Shown piece by piece: positions 1 through 12,532 of a stretch of DNA of 64,000 bases. Position numbers and translations under genes: made by a program. Source of the DNA: Adenanthera pavonina (lineage: Eukaryota; Streptophyta; Magnoliopsida; Fabales; Fabaceae); assembly GCA_026686845.1 (NCBI GenBank), contig JAIVEN010000013.1, positions 19,956,001 to 20,020,000 on the forward strand, given 5' to 3'. Under the pieces are notes generated by a model. It was not told where the DNA came from, did not search any database, and saw nothing but the letters and a program-made list of their open reading frames with translations. Numbering within the stretch: the first letter of the stretch is position 1; each line of letters opens with the position of its first letter.

Positions 1-2033
1 AGAAGGTTTTACCTCAGAGAAACCTTTCCTCTAAGAATTGACCCCCTTGAATCCTAAAACCACATAATGGGCTATATGCCCAAAACTCACATACATGGCC
101 CAAAACTACCTTTGGGCTTCCCATAAATGGCCGATTTGGATCATTGACATACTCCTAATAATAGTGACCCATACTGGGGTCCATACCATCAATATACATC
201 TAACTCATTCATGACACTTATCCATATCACTATCAACTCATAGGCATTCTATCATCACATAACATACAACCAATACTTGCCAAACACCTACATAAACCTC
301 ATATGCTACATACGAATAATACTCCCTAAGAATACTCAAAACAGGCAATACACTCAATTACCACCCACTTGGCACAAGATTACATAAACTATCTTACAAC
401 TATAATTATACTTAAGATTCCCGAAGATAGAGGGGCTTGCAACTCCTTAGCCATCTATGAACTAGCACCAGAGTCTTCACCTAAAAGGTTAGTCATGGAG
501 AGGGGGTGTAAGACAGTGTCTCAATAACCGAGGACAAACACATACATATATATATCATTAGTATCACACATATATGCAATGCAACATGTAATAGAATGCA
601 TGTCTCCCTCCATAAGCTAGAAAAATGAGCTGGTGTCATAATAGGACATTTCATATAGGTGATTCCCTTCCAACAATAGGTGAAGATTGATTTCGGGACA
701 TCACCAAGCTCACCTTCCACTAGTACACCCTGTCAAAGGTAACACTAGTGTTTGGATTGTAGTCCTCCTTCCCCTTTCCCACCATGAATTGGCATGGATT
801 TAGGGAAGGTATAGTCTACAATGTGCCTTTCCCTCCTAGTCATAGGAGGCGATTTAGCCACAGGGATCTCATCCTTATCCTCCCTAATCATATATCAAAT
901 CATATCAAATATCATATCATCATCACCACTCGATCCATCATATACCTCATAAAGCCATGTGGTGATGCTCATATTATATCATCATCATATCTCATAATGT
1001 CATGTTATGTATCATGTTGTGTCACATCATCATCATCATCATATATGTAATCATCATCATCATCATCTAGCTGTGTGCATACCACTATATATAGAAAACC
1101 ACACATAACACATCAATATCGTGGTATGAAAGAAATATGCATATATATGAAAATATACATACTAATATACAATATATACAATACAATACAACTACCCAGT
1201 TACCTCGGATTAGCGACACCATGTTCAGGGGCTTAGGCAAGCCTTTAGAGCACCCAATCACGAACTATATGCCTCCGATTAGCCAATCAACCACTATAAC
1301 AACATAATACCTTTAATTAACAAAACTTCCATAACACTAAAATCCACACTCTAGCTGTCCAAGCTTAATCTGGAGTTTTAACAACATGCACACATACCAA
1401 TAAACCTTAAACAATCATTCAAACACACACAAACACATACCACTTCGGATTTTCACTTCTTTTCCCAAATTCCAACCTAGGGTTTAACTCAAACCCATCA
1501 CAATCTAACCAAAACTCATACCCAAAGCTTCCTAACCCTACATAACACTTTTATAACACCAAAGCAAGCATTTTAATCTGTGGATTCTTCTCCAAACTCA
1601 AAACCTAACATACTCCCACCGATTTCCAAACCAAAATCAAAGAGAAAGGAAAGGAGAGGAAGCAAGATCAACTAACCATTAATCAAGCTCCTTAGGTCTA
1701 GAAAATATCCCTTTCAGGTTTGATTTCATGTGCCATAGCAGAGCTTCTCACTACTTCTCTATCTCTCCCTTAGTTTCTTTCTTTCTTTTTTTGCCCTAAA
1801 TGATTCTAATTTAAACCAGTTTCTTGACTCTCGCTGCAGCTTCAGCATAGCTCGCCATGGCTCCACCAGTTTTCAACCAGAAAAAGCCACTGGAATTGGC
1901 TCTCGCCACGGTGATCCGGTTTCTCACCGTGGCTTGGAGCTCATTTCTTCTCCACTTGAACCTTCTTCCATCTTGTTTCCTCTGATTTTGCACATAATGC
2001 CAAAGACAAGCCTCATAAGGGTTCTTACATTGA
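1..2033. other. Unclassified repetitive, non-coding DNA
   Basis: No gene is visible. The short ORFs here have no recognisable domain and low-complexity composition. The texture (long AT-rich tracts, repeated atcatat words around 880-1080, and a C-rich stretch around 1300-1650) resembles the LTR of a plant retrotransposon, but I see no TG...CA boundary, primer site or coding domain, so the class is left open. It ends where a truncated Sirevirus LTR begins near 2034. Confidence 0.4.
1024..1067. repeat. ATC trinucleotide microsatellite
   Basis: Two runs of the unit cat/atc (1024-1041 and about 1051-1067) are separated by a short interruption. Shorter runs of the same unit lie around 980-990. 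It is a simple-sequence repeat. Confidence 0.9.
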
Positions 2034-2666
2034 ACAGCTCTTTTTGCTGAGTAACGGCTAGAACTTGTCTCTAATGGATAGATCTTGTGTCTAACATCTA
2101 GTTACATCACAAATCTATAAATAGAACATCATTTAAACTTATGGGTAACAATATTAAGAGAGTTTATGCAAAAATGCTATCCATATACATAAAATCTTTC
2201 TGTGTCAACATTCTTTGAAAAATCCACCTCAATAGAGTAAGCCTTCAATGTATTATTTACTCTAAGAGAGAGTTTTCATTCTGTATTCATTTTTTTCTAT
2301 AATTTCTAGATAGATACTTAGTGTGGGGATCACTAAGGGAGATTACACATCTTTTAAGGATGTGGGGAGAGTGGCTTCACATGTACCTACTAAAACTTGT
2401 GGGATATCTGTGGGATATAGTGGAAAATCTCAAGTGGTGGCTTGGCGATCAAACATAGGTCAAGTGATTGGGCTGAACCAAGATAAATACTTGTGCCTTA
2501 CTCTTCATCTTTTCTATTCAATTGGTGTACTTTATTCTATGTGTTCATCCCTATTTTACTGCACATCTAGTGAATTTGGGGTGTGATCCAAAAAGGACAA
2601 AAATCATACATCACCCAAAAAAGATGAAAATCTTACATCTATCTTGGGTGACCAGCCAACCTAACA
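2034..2666 (+). repeat. 5'-truncated solo LTR of Sirevirus family A
   Basis: This piece matches, in plus orientation, the downstream part of the element A LTRs (10100-12532 and 39699-42129 read on the minus strand). Shared landmarks are the 'aacggctaga' block near 2050, a TATA-like ctataaata at 2115-2123, the block on 'gtggggatcactaaggg' near 2320, and the end 'gaccagccaacctaaca' at 2666. The upstream two-thirds of the LTR are missing and no primer site follows. Near 2590-2640 the copy carries a short duplicated segment around 'aaaatcatacatc'. It is a relic with no coding capacity. Confidence 0.75.
2115..2123 (+). promoter_or_regulatory. TATA box of the relic LTR
   Basis: ctataaata lies in the same LTR context as the TATA boxes of elements B, C and D, just upstream of 'gaacatcattt'. 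It is probably a dead promoter because the LTR is truncated. Confidence 0.45.
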
Positions 2667-4435
2667 ACTTAACCATGCAATTAACTTGGGTAAAGCTTAT
2701 TATTTATGCTCCCTATTGCCTTATGTGTTGAGACACTTAGAAAGAGTGAAGAGAAGTTTGGAACCAAGGGAAAAGAAAGGGAAGCACATGAAGAGGAAGA
2801 CAAAAAGAAAAATAAGAGGAAAAATCTAAGGAAATTAGTAAGTATGCTTCTTGAAGTTTTTGAGTATACTATCATAGTTTCATGATTGTTTGGTTTAGTT
2901 TTCATGGAATTTCTTTCTTCCCAACCTTTATATAATTTTGGCCAAAGCTTGGTTTGGGGTGGGATGATGTTTTTAAACCATGAAATATTGGGAAGGCATG
3001 AGTTCTTCCAAAGTAAAGCAAGCTAGGAAAGTTTTGAAGCAAGTACTTCGAAGATCCATATTTTCCTTATGAGGGCAGATTTCAATCAGAACATTAGGCC
3101 TTTTTAAAGTAGGAATTTCATTAATTTTATTGAAAAAATGGATTCCCCATGGCCAAAAACCTTAAGAACAAGTATACACTTTATGATATAATCTAAGATG
3201 ACAAAAGTGGATTTTCAAGGGTTTCATTTGAATCAGATGCTTTATGTTAAGAAATCAATGGCTTGAGCCATTGTTTAATGTTATCTAGGGACTTGAGGAA
3301 GTTTAAAGAAGCTTGAGCAATCATTGGAAGTATAGAGTATAGCCAAAGGAACTCATCAAGGTAGCTATGTTTATATATACTTTCTTATGTTATTTCATTC
3401 TTTTGTAATGATGCAAATTGGTTGTCATATTATGAATTGTAACTTCTTGATTGGTTTTGTCTGGAATACAAGGGGTTTTAATCCCTAGGATGTTTATTTT
3501 CAAAGTCGTTATGTTGCTAAAATTTTTATGACTTTGATGACAATTTGATGATTATTATGATTAAATGTGATTTAAAGTGATTATTATGTGAATTGAATAA
3601 CATGATGCATGTATATAACTTGCTACTAAGATTGTCCCAATCTCTTCCCCTCAAGTATCCCAAATTATAGATTTAAAGAATGTCAAGACCACCAAGAAGA
3701 TAAAATGCAAGGAGAAGGCTATTGATGATTAACTTTGTTATTGCCATTGTCACTTGTGTTTTTGTGATTTTGTGTAAAATCATATATGAAATTGTGAAAT
3801 GATGCCTTGTTTCCATTATGCTATTTTAGGTCTCTTATGATGTTATGAATATGGTATGATCAAGAATGGACAAGTTTGGAGGATGAATTTAATATAAATA
3901 TACACTTTTGCAATATAATAGCATATTCTAGCCAATTTACGTACCAGATGATTTCGTGATCACTGTTCATTCAAAGTGTGAAATAATATATAAGTATTGT
4001 ATATTTCTGAACACTAGATAGATAGGGGTTTCCCACAAGACAAAGAACACATAATTTGAATATTTTTCCAAATTGTTATGAATTTTGAAATTTAGGCCAA
4101 AAAACCTAGAATAGAATTTTTGACCATTTGTATAGTACATCTTTGAGCCTTAAACCGTATGAATTGGCATGGTTAAACATAAGATTCATATTTTTTCCCT
4201 ATATATATTTTTGGCTTCATTTAGAGACTTGAATCACATTGATACAATTTTTCTGAAATTAATTATGATTTTTCAAAATTCATCCAGAAAAGTTGGAAGC
4301 CAAATGAATAGTAACTTCATTTTTTTTAATTTATATATTTGGTTCCATTAGTGGTTCCAGCTTCTAATATGAGTTGATTGGACATTAAATATGTCATACT
4401 ACTTGGGAAAAAGTATATAGAAGTAAGGTGTTTCA
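2667..4435 (-). repeat. Long-LTR-type repeat copy K (reverse, truncated)
   Basis: The segment is the reverse complement of a large part of repeat E (60065-62617). For example, 3060-3230 reversed matches about 61310-61440, and 3910-4010 reversed matches about 60480-60590. It ends at 4425-4435 with aaggtgtttca, a one-base variant of the reverse complement of the family start (tgtaacacctt). The other end is cut off by the Sirevirus LTR relic at 2666. No coding domain was found. Confidence 0.65.
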
Positions 4436-5750
4436 TCAAGCCACTGCTTTTATAGTATAAAGCATAAAGTTCATATAAAACTCTAAAGTCCCAACTTATT
4501 TGTCTTAAGCTTAATCTTGAAACACATACTTGTCTTCAAGGTTTTTTGCCATGGGGAATCTATTTTTGGTATTAAAACAATGAAATTCTCACTCTAAGAC
4601 ACACTTCTAATTTTGGCAGAAATGCTTTCTAAAAGAAGAGGATGGGCTTTTCAACTTGCTTCGAAACTTATCTATCTTACTTTCTTTGGTAAAAACCCAT
4701 GATTTTATGGTTTTAAAACATCATTACTCACCCAAACACACCTAGGCCAAAACTAGATAGAGGTTGGGAAGGAAGAAATTTCATGAATACTAATTCATAC
4801 AAGTCAAGAACTATGCTAGAAATCATCAAGACCATGAACTAGAATCTTGTCTAATTTTCCTTAGATTTTTTCTTCTCTATTTCTTCTTCCTTTTTTCCTT
4901 TCACTTCTTGCCCTTCACTCCTTATTTTAGCAGAGTTTTTCCTCTTTTTTCTTGTGTGATTTTCAGCCAAGAGGGATGGAGTATTTATAGGAAACAAAGC
5001 TTGATTACTTTTTGCTAATTACCTTGATCAAAGTTAATCAAAACTTAGCCTATAAGTATGCTTAATGGTTAAGCTTCCAATTTCGGCACAAGAGCTGACA
5101 TGTGGCGTCCTAAATGAGAGGATAATATCTCCAAAATATTGCATAATTTTCCTAATGTAGTAATATCCTATGTTGTTATTTTATACTTATTTTATATTTT
5201 ATACTTGTCCTCTTCACCCATCTAATTTTCTGAAGCTCTTAAACCTTCTTTTTGGATTAAAAATCACTTTTGCCTTTTAATTAGCATTATAAATTCATAT
5301 AGACTCAAGTAAATTACAAACTATATTCCATTGAGTCTGGCTCATTGAGAGCTTTGTTTTGATAGGATTTTAAAAATTTCCAAAATTGCCCTTGATCCAA
5401 GACACAATTATAATTTTTGAAACTTTTGTGTCCTTTGTTATAATTTTCCCAAAACTTATTTTTCACTTTACTCACCACGTGACTGTTCCTTTTCAAGGCG
5501 TTAAATTGCAAATAATTTATTCTTAGGGGCTAAAAAATATTAATTCATATTCTTAAGGACTTTCTTGCAAAGAATTCTTCTTTCCCGAGGATAAAATTAT
5601 AATTTTCTCATTTTCAATTCTAACTTTAAAAAAATTACCATTTCACCTTTTTATATCTCTCCATTTCTATAATTCCTTTTATATTTTAAAATATTCCTTA
5701 CTATTTCCTTTAATATTATATAATATTTAGTAAAAATTTAGGATATTACA
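4436..5750 (+). repeat. Long-LTR-type repeat copy L (forward, 5'-truncated)
   Basis: The stretch runs in the same orientation as repeat E and matches it from about E position 61240 onward (the blocks around 4500-4760 match about 61300-61560). It ends at 5741-5750 with ggatattaca, the family end. It is head-to-head with copy K, so 2900-3330 and 4450-4830 are inverted relatives of each other. Non-coding. Confidence 0.65.
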
Positions 5751-6550
5751 TCTTGTGTTGACTACTTTATGCCTAGACCAGTAAAGTTATTTTTACAGTA
5801 TTTTGTTACTTTATGGGTATAGGATTAAAGTAGGCTTGGATCTGTGTTTACTTTATTATTCTATCCCAAAAAGTATCTATGTGGGATCCACCTACTTTTC
5901 TTGTTTTTTGTGTGGTGCACAATACCTTTTTCTTTGTACTATGCACTTTACGACGCTCGGCACTCAATTTTTCTTCATATTAATTCCATTAACCCTAATG
6001 AACTATTTCATATTTATTCTTAGTATGAAATAAATTTTTAGTATTTATGAAATTGCCCCTGAGCCAGGTAAAATACGTATTTATTCTTTCGGGTTCTTTA
6101 ACGTAATATTTCCCAGGGATCAAACTTCAAATAATTGTTTTTATAGGGACTAGATTGAGAATTTGTTTTTAATTAATCCTAGACTATGAAATTACTATTT
6201 CACTTCTTTTTTATCTTTCTATGCATCCCATACTATATTTTTAGATTAATCTATTTTCTAAACTTGATCTCCTGGCTACCTAAAACTTACATCGTTGTTC
6301 TCAGCTTGTTAAGAGCTTCTATTCAACAGGTATATTGTATAATCTTTAGTTTTGGAATTAATTCCTACAAAGGACTTTATGGGAAATTAATTCCCATTAA
6401 GGACCAAGCATGTGAAATTACCATTTTGCTCCTTATGACATTCGCAAAATATTCCACATGTGATATCTTTTCCATTTATTCTTTTAATACATTCTTCTAG
6501 GGCATATCGTAGTCACACTTTAGACATAGCCCTAAAAGTCGAGATGTTAC
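5751..6550 (+). repeat. 3' fragment of another long-LTR-type repeat (copy M)
   Basis: Directly after the end of copy L the sequence restarts inside the family: 5756-5910 matches about 61990-62150 of repeat E (the 'ttactttatt' rich block). It runs to a family-like end gagatgttaca at 6540-6550. Copy L was probably inserted into this copy; the left part of M is not visible. The ORFs at 5803-6033 and 6186-6500 are hydrophobic AT-rich translations without domain signs. Confidence 0.5.
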
Positions 6551-8099
6551 ACCTTTTCAACAGCTAACGCAATAGAACTAATTTCTGTCAACTATAAATT
6601 TTCAACTGCTAACACAACAAAACTAACTAAAGTGATATTTATTTTTAGTCCTCTTGTTTTAGCACACACTTAATCATGGTCGTCACTACTAATGAGATAA
6701 TAATTAATATCAAGCTAGTGTCTCCATTTCTAGTGCTAATAATGCCACATACTATATGTTAATCTAACATCAAGGTAAGTCCCATTTGATATCAACTACT
6801 TGTACTACTCAATCAAAGATATGAATGCAACTGAATCTTTATTGATTATATGTAGGTTCGGCAAGTTCAGCAGCGTGACAATTTTGTATTGATCAAATAA
6901 ATATATTATACTTGTTATATCACATGAATAAAAAATATAAGGGTATTTTGGTAAAAATGGTGTATTTGTAATTTACATTTTGTTGTAGTGGAGGCCAATC
7001 GAGCTTTTTATTCCAAGGGAGGAAAGTGTAATTTTTCCAGAAGGAAGAACCAAGTAATTGGGGCATCTTTGATGGGATGGGAGAGTAATATACCCTAGAA
7101 ATTTTTGAAGAGCTAAAAAAATGTGAATGCTTAACCTAATTGAAAACTTGAACTATATCTGAAAGTATTGTTTTATGATGAAATTATATATGCGTCCTAG
7201 TTTATTCTAAAGGGGTTTTAAACATCACACTAGCTCATAGCTCTTGACATTTATTGACATAAACAACTAAAGTGTATTCAACGTCTCTTCTTTTTCAATT
7301 TTCTTGGTCCCTTAGATGTTATGTGCTATTGATGATGTCTAAATTATAATTTTAAAGCCATAAGTTGTATACACATGTTAGCATTGTTGTATCGTTTCTC
7401 TATCATCCCTCAGGTTCTACATGGGCTTGTATGTTTGGTGATATAAGGATGAAGTCTATCAAAGATTAGTAAAGCATATGTATTTTACGGTGCTGAACAA
7501 ACTATGTTGTTAAGTTTTACTAATCTATATATTTTGCTTAGGAGAAGAGTATACCAATAAAAAGGAATTAGAACAAGAAGGAGAAATAAAGGAAGACAAA
7601 TTATCTAATCTCCAATTAGAAGACCTATGCAACTAACATGAAAGCCAAAATATATGATATCGTTTTTTAACAAGGATAAGAAAGAAGAAAAGTATGCACG
7701 TTACTGAACCTACATATAATTATAATATCATTTCAATGTTTAAAGTTAATAAATTCCCTATTATTGCTAAAACTACTACTCCTATTTGTCACATTATATT
7801 GGAAGAAGAAAAAGATTTACTAACACAAATGCTATCATTTGCTTCTTTGTACTTTCTAGACACCTTATATCCTTGTTTTTGTTACCTCCTTTGACTCCAT
7901 ATGCACTCCCTATTTACATTGTTGTTCTAATGGAAGTTGGCCAATTCTTGAACCATTATTATTTAAAGCAACAATTAGGCAACACAATACATGTTAACAT
8001 AGCAAAAGGGGACTCATGATGCATAATCTTATATATGTTGACATATCAATGTGTCCAAATATATATAAGATAGCAAAAGGGGACCACATTGAACCATAT

Positions 8100-8560
8100 G
8101 GCAACACAAATAAGCAAGACACAATTGAAATAATCAAATGCAACTAAAGAAGAACTGGGACACACATTACAAACTATGATAAAAAATAGACAAAATATTT
8201 ACCTTATTAGACCTCAATTTGGGAAATCTAGCAACAGAAATAAGTCACAAACTCCTTCATTTGGAGCATCTACAAGGATAAAAGAAGAACAGGGAACCAT
8301 ATTAGTGACTTCGCAAGATAAAGAACAAAGAGACTACAACCAAAGAGGCACACTCAAACCATAATGCACCATCAGGCGACACAAATAAGAAAGACACAAT
8401 TAAAGTAATCAAATGCAACAAAAAAATAGGGTCACACTTTAGGGACAGAAATAAATAGATAGAATACTTACTTGGTTAGACCTAGATTTGGGAAATCCAA
8501 TGATAAAAGCAAGCCACAAACTCCTTCGAATGGAGCACCTACAAGGCCTATTTTCAACAA
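8100..8560 (+). repeat. Diverged tandem duplication, unit about 270 bp
   Basis: Two units are offset by about 269-275 bp. 'acacaaataag' with 'aagacacaatt' occurs at 8104 and again at 8379. 'tttgggaaatc' followed by 'cacaaactccttc' occurs near 8219 and again near 8488. The units differ by many substitutions and small indels, so the duplication is old. Confidence 0.7.
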
Positions 8561-9136
8561 AGCTATGTTTTGATAAGGAAGCATTGGCTTATTGAAATCA
8601 ATAACCACCAAATGGAATCACAAATCACAACTCTTTTAAAAGAAGATAACAAAAATTACCAGAAACCAAACACTTTTCATTAGATTCAATTAATTAAAAA
8701 TGTATAAGAGAAGTCAAACATGAAGGAACCCTAGATCTGAAAGGTTGGAACACATATGATGAACACAAGAGCAAAAAGTCAAACAAGAAAGAACCCTAGA
8801 TCGTACAAATTGTACCAAAATTTCAAAAGGCAGGGAAGAAAATTCGACATACACTCTATCTGTATCTTCAGATGGGAAATAGGTTTCTTCAAAGAACCAC
8901 GACTGCAGTGACTATGAGTGGGAAGGTTAGAACACCAACGACAATGGGATGGAGAGTGCTAAAGCTAAGAGACAAAAATGAAATGGGAGGTCAGAGCACC
9001 AAGGACGCAGAGAGGAGCAATGCACAAGGTTGAAATCAAAGATTAAAGAGTGAAGAGCACAATACTTTATCAATTCTTTTTCTGATGCAAAATTGAATTT
9101 ATTTTTTAATTTAAAATAAAGAAAAACATACTATCT

Positions 9137-9575
9137 TTCTATGGGTTTATTTTAAATTAAAAAATACCTTCATTAATTTAAATAAAGCCATAGAAACCTC
9201 AAATATTTTAATTTAAGAAATAAAAACATTGTTTTTCAATTTAAAAAAGCAAATAAATATTGCATTTTCTATGACTATCACTTTATAAATAACCATAAAA
9301 AGTTTCACCAATTAGAATTTTTTTTATAAACCAACTATAGAAATCTTGAGTTTTTTTTTTATTTCTAAAAGAAAAAAGGCAAGTAAACATTGGCATTTCT
9401 ATGACTATTATTCAAAAAACAGTCGTAGAAAGTTTAACCAATTATGGCTGTTATTCAAAAAGTAGCCATAGAAAGCCTGTTGACTTTTCTATTGTTGTTA
9501 TTTAAAAACTAGTGATAGAGCTTGACCAAGGACTGTTGTTATTTTAAAAACAACCATAGAAAGCCTAGATATTAT
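9137..9575. repeat. Array of imperfect hairpin repeats, period about 43-46 bp at its right end
   Basis: Units starting at about 9399, 9442, 9489 and 9531 each have a left arm like ctatggctgtta, an A-rich loop, and a right arm like aacagccatag. Degenerate units extend left to about 9137 and 9269. Each unit can fold on itself. Such arrays are known from subterminal regions of some plant DNA transposons, which is only a suggestion here. Confidence 0.6.
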
Positions 9576-9643
9576 ACACTTATTTACAAAAATGCCACAG
9601 GTCAACTTTTTGTTTCAATAGACATAAACAAGAAAGTTTATTT

Positions 9644-10099
9644 TGTAGCCAGGAATAAAGTATGCTTCTTCTCTAGTGTTTAAGTTTAATCACCTAGGTT
9701 TGATAAGATTTAATAAAGTTTTCTTCCTTCCCCATGGCCATAATGGGTTTCAGCCATGACTTCTTGGAGGATTGAGAATGAATGAATCATAGGAATATTG
9801 ATAGGAAAGGATATAAAGTTATGATTAAAGCCTAAATTGGCATGAGATAATTCGTATTCCATGAAATTTCTTCTATGGCATTTTAAAGGGGGTCACAACC
9901 TCAATGAGTAAAGGACAAAAGCGTTGAATTTTCATGAAATTGATGATATAAATGAGTTTCTCATGCATGAATTTGTAAAGATAAGGTATAGTTTTAAGGA
10001 TTAGGCTTAGAATGCAAAGAAGCTAGCTAATTTAAATAGTCCATTTAGTAAGTTTTCTATCATGAATCTAGGTTCTAAAAGGTTCAAGAAAGTCATTGG
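9644..10099 (-). repeat. Long-LTR-type repeat copy I, left part (target of element A)
   Basis: The segment resembles copy K around 2940-3330 in the same reverse orientation (the 'ccatggcc' and 'aagaaagtcattgg' type blocks). It is interrupted at 10099 by Sirevirus A, and its continuation lies at 42135-43199. The left boundary is approximate. Confidence 0.5.
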
Positions 10100-12532
10100 T
10101 GTTAGGTTGACTGGTCACCCAAGAGGGGGGGTAAATTGGGTGATGCTAGACTTTCGCTCTTTTGGATCACAACCCAATTTCACTAAGAGTGCAGCAAAAC
10201 AGGGATAAACAGAGGTGGTTGTGTGCAGTAGCTAAGTAAAGAAGATGAAGAACAATACACAATGATTTATACTGGTTCAGCCCAACCACTTGGCCTACAT
10301 CCAGTCCCCAAGCCACCACTTGAGATTTTCCACTATATCCCACAGGTTTGATTCGGGCACCTGTGAAGCCTCAGTACATTCCCACAAGTTTCAGTAGGCA
10401 CTTGTGAAGCCACTCTCCTCACACCCTTACAAGATGTGTAAATCCCTTAGTGTTTACCCACACTAAGATTCTACCCAGAATATGTAGAAAGAAATGTTTA
10501 CAGAATGAAAACTCTCTTGAAGAGTAGATAATATTGAAAGTTCACTCTGTTGAGGTGGGTTTTTCTAACAATGATGAGATAAAAGGATTTTACAAGTTGT
10601 AGCAGCATTTTCACATAAACTCTCTTAAGATTATTACCCATAAGTTCAAATGATGTTATATTTATTATTTTGTAGTGTAATTAGACGTTAGATGCAAGAT
10701 CTAGCCGTTAGAGATGTTACCTAACGGTTTACTCTGCAAAATTAGCCGTTTACCAACCTCATTTAATGAATCTGACACACTGAAATTAAAATTTTGGATG
10801 TTAACAGAAGAATTTCAAAGAGTCCATAAGTTAAAGTTTTTCGCGTTGAAGTTCGAAGTTCGCCTGTCCAAAGCTGAAATTCGAATTTTCGTCTTGATAA
10901 ATGTTTCTATGTTGGAACATTCAAATTTTGGAGTTTAAAGTTCTTTTGGTAAGTTTAAACAGTAATTCCATATTGCTATAGTGCCTTCGAAATTTGAATT
11001 TTGGTTCCCAAAATTCGTCTGACAGTGAGCCACTCAATATGGCACAAGTTCTTCCTTTTGAAATTCGAATTTTGAATGTGGAATTCGTCTGTTGGTTGTT
11101 TCAGAAGTGTTTTCATGTTTGTGGAATTTTGAAATTCGAATTTTGAAAGTGGAAAGTCATTTGTTTGTTGTTTTATAAGTATTTCCATGTTTCTGGAGTT
11201 GTGAAATTCGAATTTTGAAAGTGGAAATTCGTCTGTTGGTTGTTTCAAAAGTATTTTCACATTTCTGGAATCGCGAAATTCGAATTTTGAAAGTGAAAAT
11301 TCGTCTGTTGGACCTGAAGTTCAAATTTTGGAAGTCAAAATTCGTCTGTCAGTGGCAAGCTCAATTCTGCACGAAGGTTCTCTTCGAAATTCAAATTTCG
11401 GATGCCTGAAATTCGTCTGTCACAACGGAACCTACGTAACTTCGAATTTTGCACTGTAGACAATTTTGCAGAAGCTATAACTCTCTCATTTTAACTCCAA
11501 ATTAAGCAAATAACCTATGGTTGGAAATCTCTGAATGTCTACTTTCAAATGAAATAAGTTTCACTTCAAAAACAAAAGTATTTTGTGAGATATGATTGAA
11601 ATAGTAATAAGAGGTTAAAACTAAAAATTCATATCTCACTACTCAACTTTAAATAACCATAGCTTTTTCATATGACTTTCATTTTGAGTGAAATAACCTT
11701 CTTTGAAAATCTTATTAAGTCTAATTTCATATGAAATAATTTTTACATCAAAGCCATATGTATTTTGAGAGATATATTAAAAATACTAAGCAAAGGTGAA
11801 ACTCTATATTCTTGAAAACCAGATTTCACTAACTATGCCTGACTTGAAATTCGAATTTCAACACCTGAAATTCATCTGTTAGAGGTGATATCTCTGGAAC
11901 TTCAAATTTCAGTCAGCAAAGTCATATTTTCACAAAGTATATGAAGTTTAACTTCTCAAAATTTGTCTGTCATCAGAGTTTTTCAAAGCTAACATCAGAT
12001 TTACTTAATCTAACTCATTTAGAACATATGGTAACAAGATTAAGTAATTTTTAAAGATTAATCCCACCTCAAAACCTAAGTGAAAAGAAAATATACCTAG
12101 TGACTATATCTTCAAATGTTGAGTTCCATTTCCACTTGGTCATTTTCTTCTTGTCATGCTCCCTTCTGATCTTTCATTTTTGAAGCATCCTTTCTCTTTA
12201 TCTTCTTTCTTGAGTGAGGCCTGATAGTGATTTCGATTTCTGTATTCCAATGCTCACTCTTCTTACTTGGATTATCCTACATTTAATGTATTATACTTAC
12301 AATCCAAGTAGTTAGTCCAATTTATATATCCAACTTATATTATTCATTGTAAAAGTACAGTGGATATATTTACACATAGCATGATATATGTATTATAACC
12401 ATAATTAAATACATGTTAAAATGTATTTTACTTCTTTAAGGAACATTATATATGTCAGATACATATAATACATTTGTTCCTTATTACTCTATATTTGCCA
12501 TCATCAAAACTTATATTATACTGAACCTTACA
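10100..12532 (-). repeat. 3' LTR of element A
   Basis: Starts tgttaggttgac and ends ccttaca. It is near-identical along its length to 39699-42129, with scattered substitutions of a few percent by eye. It carries the gaaattcgaatttt motif many times, including a 72-bp minisatellite at 11060-11312. Confidence 0.93.
11060..11312. repeat. Minisatellite, 71-72 bp unit, about 3.5 copies (A 3' LTR)
   Basis: Units start at 11060, 11131, 11203 and 11275 with gaaattcgaattttgaa, followed by a ggttgtttcagaag-like block and a ttctgga block. The same array is in the other LTR at 40661-40915, so it existed before A inserted. Confidence 0.85.

Larger units (their letters stand above)
6551..9643. other. Unclassified AT-rich intergenic or decayed transposon DNA
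   Basis: There is no recognisable gene. The ORFs at 7694-7894, 7786-8019 and 8176-8364 have no domain or biased codon pattern that I can recognise. The stretch contains a diverged tandem duplication (8100-8560) and, at its right end, an array of short hairpin repeats (9137-9575). A tgtagtg word at 6989-6995 resembles a CACTA-type terminus, but no matching opposite end was found. It ends where repeat copy I begins. Confidence 0.35.

Noticed and set aside
1024..1067. Regular short repeats as a CRISPR-like array
   Set aside because: Simple trinucleotide microsatellite without spacers.
5803..6500. Hydrophobic ORFs (76 and 104 codons) as small membrane proteins
   Set aside because: T-rich DNA gives hydrophobic translations in all frames; they lie inside a repeat fragment and show no conserved motif.
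6989..6995. tgtagtg as the end of a CACTA transposon
   Set aside because: No matching cactaca end or 3-bp target duplication found; seven bases are too few.
10976..11260. Minus-strand ORF with an apparent 24-residue protein repeat
   Set aside because: It is a translation of the 72-bp minisatellite in the A LTR; the period is a multiple of three by chance and there is no supporting gene structure.
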